64,000 bases of DNA from assembly GCA_947172415.1 (NCBI GenBank), contig OX359199.1, positions 2,692,001-2,756,000 of the forward strand, given 5' to 3'. Of this stretch, positions 24,176 through 36,779 are shown piece after piece (position 1 is the first letter of the stretch; every line of letters starts with the position of its first letter). The stretch is from Chondrosia reniformis. Lineage: Eukaryota; Porifera; Demospongiae; Chondrillida; Chondrillidae. Made by a program: the position numbers and the translations under genes. Below the pieces are notes generated by a model. It was not told the origin of the DNA and ran no database searches. It saw only the letters and a list, made by a program, of their open reading frames with translations.

Positions 24176-26349
24176 TTTTCAAAATTGATAATTTGACATC
24201 AATAACGACTAGTGATGACTCGTGATGTGTTAGTGCTGGTGCTTCGCATCACACGCAGGTCACATGCTAAAGACACTTCCGCCTGGAATCTGACACGTCT
24301 GTAGGTGCTAATATGACGATTTTCAAAAATCGGAAATTGCAAACATGTTCCACATGCATATGTGATTGGTAAAATGGGCAGTAAGCTTCAATTTCAATCT
24401 GACTAGGTAATTTGTCGATTTTTTACATGTTTAGCTCATTTTTAAGAACTTCTAAAAGTTTTATTGAAAATTACAATGACCTTTCTGAGAGACAGTCCAG
24501 TATATTTTTAGCCAACCTCCATTTTTAAATTCAATTGCACAATAGTCGTTTTAAAATCCTATATAGCAGTGTGCTACAGTTAAAGTGAAGCTAACCTGTT
24601 ACCAGAGTATTCATGTGTTTTTTGATGCAAATCCTGAAGTTATAAACTGTAAGTTAGTATTTGCAAGGGACAGAGTGCCTCTATCAGTAGGCTTACACTC
24701 ACACCCGACATAGGTTCCTGACATTTGTTGAAGTAACTGTGGGGTTACACACAATGAATAATACTTTCCAAAGCACATTATACATATAGTGTGTATGAAT
24801 CGCTAACCCTAGCTCTACTCTCTCTGTATTTTTGCTTTAACCCTTTAAGTGTTTGTGTCTCCTCACTAAAACCGGTTTCCTTTTCCTTTCTCCTTTCAGC
24901 CTGGTACAGTCATTTTGTGGCTACAACAAAATTAATTTATTTACACTGATAAAGATGGTTTAAACCATGATCGATTAGAGTGAGCTGTTACATTTTATAT
25001 CTGCAATTGTGTAATTCTGTTTTAATTCTTCTAGTAGTTTAGTGTCACTGCAGTATTGTGAAGAGCTGCATAATAGAATGGTACATTTATAGCCATGCTG
25101 CAAAATATAGCAAACTTTTCTTTGGTTTTAAATTGTTGGTCATTAGGAAGCTCCTTGTATACTAGCCGAATTGCTTTCTGAGTGAACAGAGGTATTAAAT
25201 AGGTATTTTACATTTGCCTGTTCATACTAGCATAACATATGTCTTGTTATATAAATAGGCACGTTATATTAGTTAACAGATTTTCAGTGACTAACTGATA
25301 GGTCTGAGCTGTGCTTCATATACTTCTTTGGCCTTTGTCTTTGTGTTTCAAGGCTGCTGTTGGATGTACAGTCATGATCAGTTGCCGCATGAGAGGCTTT
25401 AGCTGGTGGATTATTATTGAGCTTGGCTTCTGTGTCTTGAATATTTCTTTATAACCAGTGAGATCCTCGGTTAAGTTTTCTATTGTTGAACTAAGTTGTC
25501 TTACAACTATGTACATTGTATACACTATATTGGAGTTATATACTTCAGGGCATGTGCTATATAGCCTTGCATTATTGATATAGTATGTATCTACACATTT
25601 CTTACCACTCTGCAAATTATCAAAGCTTGATGATGTTCCACTGTGCCTATTACTGCTTTAGAGTCTTATAGGTCTCTCAATATCTTCTTCTTGAAAGTCT
25701 GCACATGTACAGTCCGCAATGTTATATATATATATATACAAGTACTTCTATTATATTGAATTTCAAGCACAGATTTATTAACTGTTTATACCTTGGGAGT
25801 CTTCATTATCCATTACAGACTCTAGAACTTCAGCTGAAGTTTGTTGTGCTCCAAAGTGGTACATGAAAAATCTAAGATACCATTTTTCTACATGCTATAT
25901 GCTTATATTCTGTAAAAGAGCCTATAGGGAAATTTTTCTATGCTAGTATAGTTATAAATATTTAACTCTGTTCGCAGAAAACTCAATATTTTGTTTGTTT
26001 GTAATCAGGGCGACCTCCCACTTGGGAGATAAAACCCTTCATCTTGTTTTGATTGATTGATTGAGCCTATAGGGGAACTAAACCTGAAGAGAGCTTTGGA
26101 TGAGGATACAGGAGTCTTTTCTTCCTTCTTTTCCCTTCTTTCATCTTCTTCTTCACTGGGTCAGACAGCCGTTTCTGGGAATTTCACCCTTCATCAGTGA
26201 TCCTGAGAGTCTTTGTCTTTTCTTTATCTTGATCTTCTGTGAATCCTCGGCTCTCTATGCTAAATCTAGGGGCCTTATGTACACTATTTTGGCGCCAAAA
26301 GTTAAATAAAATGTTAACTAAGACACATGATAAAATTTAATTTTATGAA
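24176..26349. other. Intergenic, one unrecognised ORF
   Basis: A 99-codon minus ORF at 25316-25615 (QLSSTIENLTEDLTGYKEIF, then LKPLMRQLIMTVHPTAALKH) looks protein-like but I cannot place it. It could be a host exon. The remainder is AT-rich with a TA run near 25720-25740. Confidence 0.35.
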
Positions 26350-27385
26350 AGGAATGTAGGTCCAATTAACTTTTCTATTATTTATCTTGCTTGTATAGGT
26401 AAAACAGACTCAGCATAACTATAGACACAAGTAGGACATAGTACAGAAGTCTACCCTTAGGTCTCATAGTAGTAACATTTCTTTGTTGATAGGGTAACAC
26501 AAGACAGTCCTTAAGCATACTATCTACTTTTTGCTTATACTTGATTCTAACTAGAGGCTGCCGGGATAGAGAGGTTTTAAAGGTTGATTTTAGCTTAAAG
26601 TATTTGTAACCCTGCTTAAAAAGCCTACTGCATAACTGCAAACGTTTAGCCTGAAAACTGGAGAAGTCACTACATATTCTGAAATACCTAATTAATTGTG
26701 AAATAAAGACACCATAGGCTGGGGTATTAGGAATATTACTATCTAAATGGGGGAAATTTACTATATTAAAGTTAAAGTCCTCTCGCTTATCATATACTTT
26801 AGTGATAAATTGATTCTAGTAATGGTTATATCTAAGTCTAAAAAGGGGGATTTCCTAGGGCTGGTATTTGTTTTTTAAGAATATGTTCTTTGGGGTAAAT
26901 GTCACTAATTGACAGTTCAAAATCCTTGTTATTAATACATATAAGGTCATCAATATACCTATAAGTATTGGAAACTTTAATAGCTAGGGTGATGTTATCC
27001 TAAAGTAGTCCTAACATAAACTCATACTAATAGGCTAACAGAAAAAGATGAGCAACTACAGGGGCACAGTCAGTACCCATAGGGATACCTACACATTGCT
27101 TAAATTCAGAACCGTCTACACATACATAAATGTTGTCAATAAGGTAATTAAAGAGCTATACTAAATGAACAGCTGTGACTGCTTTATTGGAGACATTGTT
27201 AGATCAAAAGGCTTTATTCTGACAGACGTCTATATATTGGGACTTCCTACAGGTATAAGCACTATGAATAAGGTTAGTAATCTTGTCCTTAAGTAGGTTA
27301 TGGGGGATCGCTGTATATAAGGTAGAAAAATCAAAGCTAGCTAGCTGGGCTATTCTAGTGGGCATGTCATTTACAGGGTTAATCT
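26350..27385 (-). pseudogene. Reverse transcriptase pseudogene with YIDD box (probably PLE-related)
   Basis: On the minus strand the order is LASFDFSTLYTAIPHNLLKD (about 27350-27290), VGIPMGTDCAPVVAHLFLLA (about 27090-27030), TYRYIDDLICINNKDF (about 26965-26920), FLDLDITITR and NFPHLDSNIPNTPAYGVFIS. The final open frame 26641-26378 reads LCSRLFKQGYKYFKLK. The RYIDD acids are intact. In-frame stops, for example after NKAF and in LAY-stop-YEFM, plus a frameshift kill it. The DFSTLYT..IPH and IPMGT.CAP blocks resemble an RT group common in invertebrates that I associate with Penelope-like elements, but that placement is uncertain. No GIY-YIG domain was seen beside it. Confidence 0.6.
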
Positions 27386-27654
27386 TATTGCATTATTATT
27401 ATTGTATTAGGCTGTGCAGAGTATATTTGAAGTGACTGTGTGTACTGAATACATTCTCAATATATATTACAGTTATATTTTACAAAGTGAGTTACATATT
27501 TATATTTATGCTTATATTTCTGTCTACTATATTTTTATATACAAATATATAGTTAGCAGTTATTATACGAGTTTCAATCCATATAATTATATGTTGTACT
27601 ATGAGTTAATTTAATGTACTATAATTAAACTAAAATGCATCATACACTTATATG

Positions 27655-28200
27655 TGGAGAGCCTGATTCAGGCTGGACCCACCAGCATTCAATTAAAATA
27701 ATCCGGGGCAGTTGGAAGTGGTGTGCCTCTGTTGGGTCTGTATCCACCAACATTCAAATAAAAGTATGGTGTAACAGTTGGAAGTGAAGGGCTTGTTATA
27801 AGCTGTGCCCATTAACATTCAATTACAACTATGGTGTGATAGTTGGAAGTGGCGGGCCTATTTAGTGCTGGACCCACCACCATTCAATTAAAACTAAGGT
27901 ACGACAGTTGGAAGTAGAGGACCTCTTTCAGGCTGTACCCACAAATATTAAAATCAAAGTATTGTGTGTCATTTGGAAGTGAAGGACCTGTTTTTGGTTG
28001 TACCCACCAATATTCAATTAAAACTATGGTTTGTAATTTCAAAGTGAATGGCATATTTCGGGCTGTACCCACCAACACTTAATAAAAACTATATATGTCA
28101 GTTAGAATTGGAGGGTCTGTTTCAGGCTGTACCAACCAACATTCAATTAAAACTGTGGTGTGACAGTTTCAAGTGGAGGGCCATTTTAGTGCAGAGGATT
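27655..28200 (-). repeat. 65-bp satellite array, orientation 1
   Basis: About eight degenerate copies of a 65-bp unit contain ACCCACCAACATTCAATTAA, a GTGTGACAGTTGGAAGTG-like block and GGGCCTGTTTCAGGCTGT. The period was measured from successive CCCACC/TCCACC positions (27678 and 27743). The array is the reverse complement of that at 35770-36320. Short ORFs crossing it are repeat translations and not genes. Confidence 0.8.
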
Positions 28201-28434
28201 GTGAATCAGGTGCTTCATTTATGCATGCATGGCTTTTTAATAATTATATAGAGCATTTTTAGCTATATATAGAGTGAGAATGTGTAGGCCATGCTTTGTT
28301 GGTGGTCCTGTTACAGAGCAGGCTTAAGAAAGGGGTAATGCATGAATGCTGCATGGTCATCCCAGTAAGTATAATATATCTTTCACAGCTACCTGCCTGC
28401 AAGTTTGTCTTGATTCTGTATATAGAAAATATAT

Positions 28435-28770
28435 TTATGGAGGAAGCCGTCTTGAAGCTGTCATCAAATGCCCCCTGTATCCTATGCATTGATGATCAAT
28501 TCTTCTTAACTGTAGTCAGGATTCCCCACTCTAAAGGTACAGGTGAATGACATTTCACTAATTCTACTGGCAGCACATTATATTTTTAATATTACGTACC
28601 CTCAGGGATGTGAAGCTGTTTATACCTTTCCTGAGTACATAAACCTAGGTAAGTACATCAGAGTGATAAGTATGAATGGGATTTTCTATATAGCATTTTC
28701 CTTTGTATATATAGGAAAGCAGGGAAATACCTTTAATAGAGTCTTCTCAGAGTTGAGTGCCATGCAGAAG
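28435..28770 (+). pseudogene. Fragment of an unknown repeated protein family (copy 2)
   Basis: Plus-strand reading gives EEAVLKLSSNAPCILCIDDQ at about 28440, then ISLILLAAHYIFNITYPQGC from about 28546 and IGKQGNTFNRVFSELSAMQK ending at 28773. It matches 15395-15615 block by block. This copy is more open, with an apparent intron near 28650-28710 (GGTAAGTACATC...TATATAG). Function is unknown. Confidence 0.45.
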
Positions 28771-28774
28771 TAAT

Positions 28775-30500
28775 ACTTCAAACTTAAATGCTATCTCTAA
28801 AACAGTTCGACTTAAATTTCCGTTGTGTTGATTTTTGTATAATTTAATTATAGTTAATAAATCTAATCTGAAATCTAAATGAATCCCCAACATGGTGTGA
28901 TATAACCACTTGGTGTGGTACTAATAACACAAATGGAGGGCCATTTGAGAGAAATGATACCCACCACCTTTGGTGTGCATTTATCACCATAGTAGGACCA
29001 TCAGATAGATTGTGTCACTGTGGTACATGGTATAGGATGTGTCTAGGGGAGTAACCTTCAAATACAAAGTAGGGTAGTATATACTTGCAACTCATGATCA
29101 GAAAATATGTTTTTCAGGTCAGTTTATAAATATCAGTTTCGTTTGTATATTATATAGTTAATATAGAACAAGCTGGTTGATAGTGAGTACATATAAAGAT
29201 TATACTGCTTATTCAGTCAGCCTTTATTCAGTCACTAGTGGTTTGGCTTCTACAAAGAGGGACTGGACAAGCAGGTTTAAGCAATGAAGGACAGCCCACT
29301 TTATCAAGAAGTAAGTATGTTTGTGCAGTGCATCTGTATACCTTGGCTCACATTACATCTGTTAAGATCAAATTAAAGTCCAGTAAATCTGTTATACTAC
29401 TTTTCTAATGGTAAAGACTATAGGTTAATCTGGTAATTGTACTAATTGTGTCACCAGCAGATTCAGGGGGCAGGGCTTTGGAGGCTACACCCCTTTCTGA
29501 GTTTGAGTTTGTATTAGTCACACTTCCAACTAAGTTGCCTCATGTACCATCTCTGTCACACTCCAATATAACCTAGCCCCCTTACAAATGTTTAGATCTA
29601 CCCCTGGATTGCTTGATCTTTATAGTAATTTTGTAATTTCACAACGGGATTGGTTTAAAGACATTGGATGCGACTGTAAACTTGCATTTCCTTGTTTCAG
29701 TTACTGATCAACTCCAATCGGAATCTGCTGCCTTTCATTAATGGAACTATTGTCTGATCTCGTTGCAGTCCTGACCAACACATGCATTTTTAGATAGAAA
29801 GCTTTCTCTGATTATCCTTATAGTGTAAACAATCATTAAACCAACTCTAGTCATCATTGTTCATGCACCTTTGACAATTTATTTATTGTTTCTTGAATTT
29901 ATAATGCAAATCAAATAGCACATTATTATTAAATAGTCATAGTATTAACTAACTACACTTATTTTATGGACTTCAAGAGAGAATTTTGTTGAGTGATGAT
30001 GGGTCTAAATATACAGACAGTATTATGTAGGTATAGTAAAGAGGAAATATTGCATATACATGGTCACTGTACATGCATTTACAGTTTATGTAAAATGATA
30101 AAAGTTGGATGACTGGAATGTGGTTTTATAGAAGAGGCACTCTTTGTTTTAAACTTACAGCTAAAATTTTTAACAAGCAGCTGCACTTCAGCTAAATACA
30201 GTTAATGGACAGCCATGTTTTTTCAGCCACCCCTACTTGTATAAGAAAATTGAAAGTGTACACCTCTTATTGTCTCAATTCTGTATATATACACGTACGT
30301 ATGTATAGAATAGAAAGTAAGTACGTAAAAAATTACAAATTAACATAAGTTTGTCTATCTTCAATCTGACTCATCTCAATGGGTACAAATGCAGGAGATC
30401 ACTCTCCATTTCTTCATTTCTTTTAACTGTACTTTCATTTTGACTAGATGGCACTATGTACATATCCACACAACATATAAACTGAATTGCCTACAACAGT
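28775..30500. other. Intergenic, nothing recognised
   Basis: AT-rich, with no ORF that looks coding on either strand. Confidence 0.45.
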
Positions 30501-30506
30501 GATTGG

Positions 30507-30595
30507 AACATCTGGAAAAAGTATCAAAACAAGACAGTGATCATATGGTAAGGTTAACCATGCAAAAGTGGTATACTGAAACTAACACATCACTA
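30507..30595. repeat. Dispersed repeat, second copy
   Basis: This stretch (ACATCTGGAAAAAGTATCA, AAACAAGACAGTGATCATA, GGTAAGG, TACTGAAACTAA) matches 5855-5945 at roughly four of five bases by eye. It is non-coding; ends and family were not determined. Confidence 0.5.
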
Positions 30596-30663
30596 CAGTC
30601 TTTGGGTGCATCATGATGGAAAAAGTGGTGCACTCAAACATAGAGATAATTTGTATGAGTGTA

Positions 30664-32665
30664 CTATGTCTTACATGTTGATGTTTTCAAATTGGTACAT
30701 GTTTCACTGGAACTAGTTCTCCTGTGGAGACAAACAGCTACAACACATGTAGCTATGAGCATGTCTGAAATGATTATCATAAGTGATGCTAACACAATAT
30801 GTACACTTGCTGTCATCCAAGATTCTGTAGCACAATCTAGATCCAAAAGGTAAATATGGAAACATATAAAATATAAAGGATATATATATATATATATATA
30901 TACATAAATTAAGTATAGACTACATATAATCATATATGCATATAAGACATAGAGGCAATTTTACATAAGGACACATATGAGAATAACTGAAATATTAACA
31001 GGTACATGGACATACGTACGTACCTACATACATACATAATATTTAATGTGTATACAATAGACTTACTTATTGTCACAGTCGACACAAAACTTTGTTTCAC
31101 TGCTAATACTTTTACCTTCTTTACAATATATATACTGCAATTTCATTCTCGTAGGAAGTACCAGATGTAAGACCTTCAATTGTGTAGAACCTTGCAGTAG
31201 TGATTGTATTTCTCAAACTAGATTTATCTCCACTCTGTTTCCATGTTACCTCATACATGAAGGTACAATTCTCAAAATACTCATCACTGTGGGACCACAT
31301 CAGGGAGACACTTGTATCAGAAGGGGTCAATGAGAGTGAATTTGGAGGAAGGGGGATCCTGTACATGTATTTGTGAAGTAGTTATCTTTTACAGTTTACA
31401 TGTAATTATATAACACCAACTTTTAATTCTCACAGTCACAGGTTCACTCTCCTCCATTCTACCATCAGCATGCCCAACAGCACAAGAATAGTTAGCCACT
31501 GGAGAATCCTGCACTAGAGGTTAATTATATAGCTACTCCCAGACTGCTAGATTTGCTTGATATTTTGAGAAGATAATTCGATTCACATTCTTTAAGCATT
31601 TCTCCTTCTTTTCACCATAACACGTTAAATATGGGTCCCCTAGGGGATTTCGCTTCAAGATAATCTGCAACCACAGTCTATAATAATTCCTGTGAAACTT
31701 CAGTTCGTAATTGTTCTGAATATATAATTAATTATTATTTAATGAATTTTTATTTAAACCTTATTCTAATTAATGTTAAGAATGTATATATAAATGTTAC
31801 CTACTGTCGTTATCTCTACTTCCACTGCATCACTTATAATATCCAGATAATGTACACTCTGTGCTCTTATAATATAAAGATGCAACTTGTACTTGGTGTT
31901 AGTGATCATAATGGTCCTGTTAGTGGTGTATATGATGTACACTGAGATGGATCAGGTACTCCACTGACAATGAGACAATGAGTAATATTGAAGAAGACTT
32001 GTACATCTTTGAAGCAATCTGAGACATGATAGCTCCAGGATAAGGAAACTGACAAACACCTAATAATATACTTCACATTGTATGGCTTGTTCCTAATAGC
32101 AACGATGCATATATAAATATATATACTAAGAGTAAAAGGATATATACAATGAATTATCTAAATCACCATTTCCCGATGTAGTTATTTATCAAGTATATAT
32201 AAGCTGATAAACTTTGGATGAATAAAGAGTAAGTTAGATGTGCCTTCTTCCTTTTCTCCACTGGGCCATGCATTTTAAATGCATGTTCCTTAGGCAATGT
32301 GTATATAAATCCCATACACAAATATTATATATACTTACTGGCAGGGTTTATAATGACATCATTATCCTCTATTATTGAGAAGAAAGTTGTATTGAAACGC
32401 TTCAGTACAAAACACGTGTATTATGTTCCTGATTCTTGTATTCCCTTAGAGATATTGACCTGTAGTCCTGTAACAGTAGAGTTGATAGGAATAGTCTGTC
32501 CAGTGTTACCATTAGGTATCAGTTCTATTCCATTTCTATTCCATAACACAGTAGTTATGTATCTCTTACATACTCACATCCAGTACAGAATGTATACAGT
32601 AAATCTGTCTCCAAAACACACTTCAGCAGTTAGATCAGTCAGAGTGATCATTTCAACTGAACTTG
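30664..32665 (-). pseudogene. Ig/fibronectin-III/transmembrane receptor-like gene, 3' part, decayed
   Basis: Minus-strand exons with good borders follow in domain order. 32665-32339 (acceptor CTTTAG, donor GTAAGT) is an Ig-like domain (LWNRNGIELIPNGNTGQTIP, LQVNISKG, YTCFVLKRFNTTFF). 31508-31421 reads DSPVANYSCAVGHADGRMEE, an Ig C-terminal strand. 31358-31136 is an FN3 domain (PPNSLSLTPSDTSVSLMW, FYTIEGLTSGTSYE). 30836-30664 holds a transmembrane helix (HIVLASLMIIISDML...VVAVCL), a basic stop-transfer (HRR) and a short tail. A protein of this plan would be a single-pass surface receptor or adhesion molecule. The Ig exon contains two in-frame stops (after YWM and in SGT-stop-YTC), so this copy is probably dead. 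A degraded exon may lie at 31800-31990. Confidence 0.55.
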
Positions 32666-32699
32666 CTAAAGCAATTAAATGAACATGTATGTAGATTTG

Positions 32700-33677
32700 T
32701 AATAAGGTATCTATCCTGCTTTTGTATTAAATTTGAATAGAGCAAATTTTCATACCTACAAAATCTGTGTGCTAGTTATCATAAACTGAGGAGAATAGTA
32801 TGTTTTGTTGCTGATAACGTTATCATAATCATTGTAGCGTGTGTTTACGTTATAGCTAATAAACTAAATCTACATGTAGTCTTTATATTAGCAAGGTAAT
32901 CCCTGTATATTATAGAACTAATTAAGCAATATAAGAGAGTCTAATAACCTCCTCTCAGTTGGTTGGACGCATTCATATATATGATGCTTGTTATTTGGAC
33001 AGTGTGGAGATAGCAGAACTGCATATTCTCAACTAGCCAGTCAGCCATCCATAACAATTACATACCATTTCCAAACTGATCCCTCCCTAATATTAATACA
33101 ATATATTTAACTCGTTCAGTTATTAGAGCTGGGGGTGAGAATATATGCCTGTTCAAGTGATACATGATTACTGCATTAAATGAGAATGTATTTTGAAAGA
33201 ATTAATTATTAAAAACAAACAGGTACTCTCTATACACTGTAGGTCCTGCATGAAGGTCGATCACATGATAACGTCTTTATATTTGTAGAAATATTACGTT
33301 TATGACCTCAAGCAGGGAAGGTCCCTCATGCAGATCGTTGCATGAATTGTCAGTTTTGGGAGGTACCTGCAAAAATCTATATTGAAAATCTGCCAACACT
33401 CTCTAATTTGAGAGATTAAAAAACTTATATTAGAAATTGTAATTTTATTCATTGTCAATTTTTCTTCAAATAAAAAATGACAAATGAATAATATTAAACA
33501 TACATAAAGTTATTTAATATTTGATTGAAACATTAATTAGCAATAATTGTTTATTGTGTTAAAGTGTAATTAGGAAATAGTAATCACAGAAACCACTTTC
33601 TAATCTCAATTGGCCTTCCCTACACAGTTGGTACACACTTTGGTAATGACATAGCTTAATATATATGTATAATTCAC
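32700..33677. other. Intergenic, nothing recognised
   Basis: Very AT-rich. No coding-like frame or clear repeat was seen. Confidence 0.45.
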
Positions 33678-34240
33678 TTACTCAGTTACCTTGGCCAAAG
33701 CCTCACGGCAAGCAAATATTTCAACTGGATCTGTTTGGGACTCTTTGCAAGCAGTAAACCCAACTTCTTCTAGAGTTACCCAGTATTTCTTACTCACATC
33801 ATCTGATTTGCATTTAATTTCTTCTAGCTCTTTTCTATTTAAATGTAAGTATATAGAAAAAACTGTGCAATATTTTGATACAGTATAACCCTCCAAGAAC
33901 ATATTGTTAGACATATCTGTTAGCACATCTATTAGCTGTTAAGTACGTAAATCCACAAAGGTATGAAATGAGGTAAGACTAAAGGAAGAAATAATCCCTA
34001 AAAGCAATGCATATCCAACTACAAAACTTACATTTTAGCAAGAAGCATTTCCTCCATTCTGCTTGAAGAGCCCAAATGTGCTGCGCAAATGGAGGTTCAC
34101 AATTTCCATATTAATGCCAACACCGTGCCTTACAGTGTCTGTTTCATAATATGCAAGTTAATCTGGTAAGGTGAATCATTTGGCAACTTAAACAAACCTA
34201 TAAGTTCTTCAAGAGTCCTCCCAACACCATCCTGAAGAAA
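33678..34240 (-). other. Possible exon pair of an unrecognised gene
   Basis: On the minus strand, an acceptor TTTTCTTCAG at about 34235 precedes DGVGRTLEELIGLFKLPNDS. The stretch ends RMEEMLLAKM at a GTAAGT donor near 34030. A second stretch ending at a GTAAGT donor near 33680 reads NRKELEEIKCKSDDVSKKYW then TLEEVGFTACKESQTDPVEI. The charged, helical character suggests a coiled-coil host protein, but stops inside the first block and no known domain keep this tentative. Confidence 0.3.
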
Positions 34241-34924
34241 ATGAGAAAGTATATTGTTGAATGAAGGTATGTGCATACGTATATAGGCATATCACCTAGG
34301 TGAAAATGTGCAAATAAGATTTGCACGTTAATTTGTGTTTACTTTGTATGTGCGCGACACAAACCAAAGTTTAAAATTATACAATCAAATATTTTGCCAA
34401 CTATTCAGTTTTCTTCAGTGGTATTGGTTTACAATGGGTAAAACACTATTGGCCCCAGCTGGTATAAATAGGGGACCTTGAAATGACATTTGCTATTAAT
34501 ATTCTATTCTATATACATGTATTACTCCCTAGTCTGGGATTTATTAAGTATATACATACTTAAGTATGCATCTCCACAGTGCTGACTAACAGTCTTTTTT
34601 CTTCAAGTTCTGAACTGAGGTGCTCAATCATTTTAGCTTGTTCCTTTTCTCCATTTCTCTAGCCTTAAGTAAAGAATACACAAAAATCAGCATTATGAAG
34701 ATGGTAACACATAAAATGTGCTTGTATACTTCAAGCTTATCGTCTTGTTCATCAACTTCATTTTCAAATCACAGTCTCAGCTGTCTAGCCTTTAAACTTT
34801 TATTTGGTGATCACCCAGAAACATATAAAGCTTTTTGGACCCCTAAATATAAACAAATAATGGACTCACAATACTGATGATGCCTTCTGGTTAAATTAAA
34901 GTTGGGGCATATATAATAGAATGA

Positions 34925-35190
34925 AACCTGATCAAATAAAACTTGGACAACTTGGAGCTCATTAATGAAATTTGGGATCGCACACAAAAGGAGGCCCCAG
35001 GAGAGCATCGAGAACTGACATTCTTCTTGTGGTTGAGGCAGAACAAAGCAGCTGATTTTTTGCACAGGTGCCTTAAAAGACATGCATGAGTTAGCTGGCC
35101 TTGGTTCCCCACCCACTGCATTCTACACAAACTCCAATGAATCCATGAATAGTGCCCTCAAAGAGAAGACCAACTATATAGTCATTGTTG
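34925..35190 (+). pseudogene. Transposase-like C-terminal fragment (AGLGSPP...TNSNES)
   Basis: One frame reads LDNLELINEIWDRTQKE then FFLWLRQNKAADFLH. A shifted frame continues LKDMHELAGLGSPPTAFYTN and SNESMNSALKEKTNY. The W..LE / F.WF...KA / AGLG.PP..FTTN..E..N succession is a recurrent block in MULE-like transposase relatives of cnidarians and fish as I remember them. A frameshift near 35050 separates the halves. Nothing else of the element was found nearby. Confidence 0.4.
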
Positions 35191-35199
35191 TATTAATTT

Positions 35200-35769
35200 A
35201 ATGGAAAAGAGGTACAGCCCAAAACAGTCGAGTCATATTCATTTTAGCCACAAAAGTTTATGGGCCCAAAGTGACCCCAAAAAGTTTATTTGCCACCCCT
35301 TTAGGCAATTATGTGATGGGTAACCTCGATCCGACTTCCCTTGCAACAGAAACAATTAACCTCCCTATACTGCTCGGTAATAATGATGCAAATAGTACAT
35401 AAAACCCCAAATTGTCTCATTATAAATACGTAATGTAACGAAAATATTATTCACATCTACTAGAGTGACATGAACTTGCAGTATATAGTAATAAAACTGG
35501 CCTTACATATAGAAGAATTGAATATGTTTTCAGGCAGTGCACTTAGAGTAAACAATGTGTCTTATATGGTGTAGGAAATGTTCAATAAACAATGGCAGCC
35601 ATGTTAGGTTCACTTTTTGAAGTACACCACACAATATTGTCCACTTAAGGATAATTAGTGATGTTCTTACTTGAGTGAAGTTGCATATGCTCGGCAAACG
35701 TCAAGAAGCTGATCAATGAAAACAGAATGTATTATAAATCTAAGTAAATTATGCGGCAGCTTAACCTCA
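35200..35769. other. Intergenic, nothing recognised
   Basis: AT-rich spacer leading into the 65-bp satellite; no coding-like frame. Confidence 0.4.
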
Positions 35770-36320
35770 GATTTTATCAAGTGTTGGTGGGTACATCCCG
35801 TAACAGGCCCTCGACTTCCACCTGTCACACCATAGTTTTAATCGAATGTTGATGGGACAGCCCAAAACAGTCCCTCCACTTCCAACTGTCACACCATAGT
35901 TTTTATTCAATGATGGTAGGTACAGCCCGAAACAGGCCCTCCACTTCCAACTGTTACACCATAGTTATAATTGAATGTTGGTGGGTACGGCCCGAAACAG
36001 GCCCTCCACTTCCAATTGTCACACCATAGTTTTAATTGCATGTTGGTGGGTACAGCCCGAAACAGGCCCTCCACTTCCAACTGTCACACCATAGTTTTAA
36101 TTGCATGTTGGTGGGTACAACCCGAAACAGGTCCTCCACATCAGCACACTCATTTTAATTTTAAAAGTCTAAATGGACAGGTTCAGCCTGAAACAGGCTC
36201 TCCACATCAGCAAACTCATTTTAATTTTAAAGTTTCACGGAACAAGTATAGCCCGAAACAGGCTCTCCACGTCAGCACACTCATTTAATTTTAAAAGTCT
36301 CACTGGACAGGTACAGGCTT
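35770..36320 (+). repeat. 65-bp satellite array, orientation 2
   Basis: About eight copies of GTGGGTACAGCCCGAAACAG, GCCCTCCACTTCCAACTGTC and ACACCATAGTTTTAATTGAA, with exact 65-bp spacing between units at 35916, 35981, 36046 and 36111. The last three copies diverge (CATCAGCACACTCATTTTAA). This is the reverse complement of the 27655-28200 array. The 105-codon ORF across it is a repeat translation. Confidence 0.85.
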
Positions 36321-36779
36321 ATTATTAAATTCATCAGTATCAACGGCGTTCATTTAGTAGGTTACCTGAATGAAATAACGGCTTCCTGGTAGTTAGTTAA
36401 ACCTGAACGATATACGTGCCTTTAACAGACAAGCACTTTAGGCCCTTAAAGACGCTCAAACATGATTATTCAGTAGAACTTAACTGAAGCACTACGACTA
36501 ATTCGCCTCTGCATGTCACTAAGACAGAGTTACGTAGTATAGCACATATATATTTTGCTTTTGATTTTAGCTTGCCTTGATTGATGACCATCTAGTGATG
36601 CTGAGTGGGAACAATCATGGTCAGGATGACCATGATACCAGTAGGGTTCACATGACCTATAGCTATGTACATTCATTAAATATGTGTGTATCAGTGGACA
36701 CTTAAGCATATATGTAATTCTGTGTTTGGGGGCACCATTCCTATTGGTGCGCCCAAACAAAGTTATTTAAATTTCAGTA
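36321..36779. other. Spacer, nothing recognised
   Basis: Non-coding sequence between the satellite and the left end of the long-TIR element. Confidence 0.4.

Noticed and set aside
35971-36288. 105-codon plus-strand ORF
   Set aside because: It is a translation of the 65-bp satellite; the peptide repeats with the DNA period.
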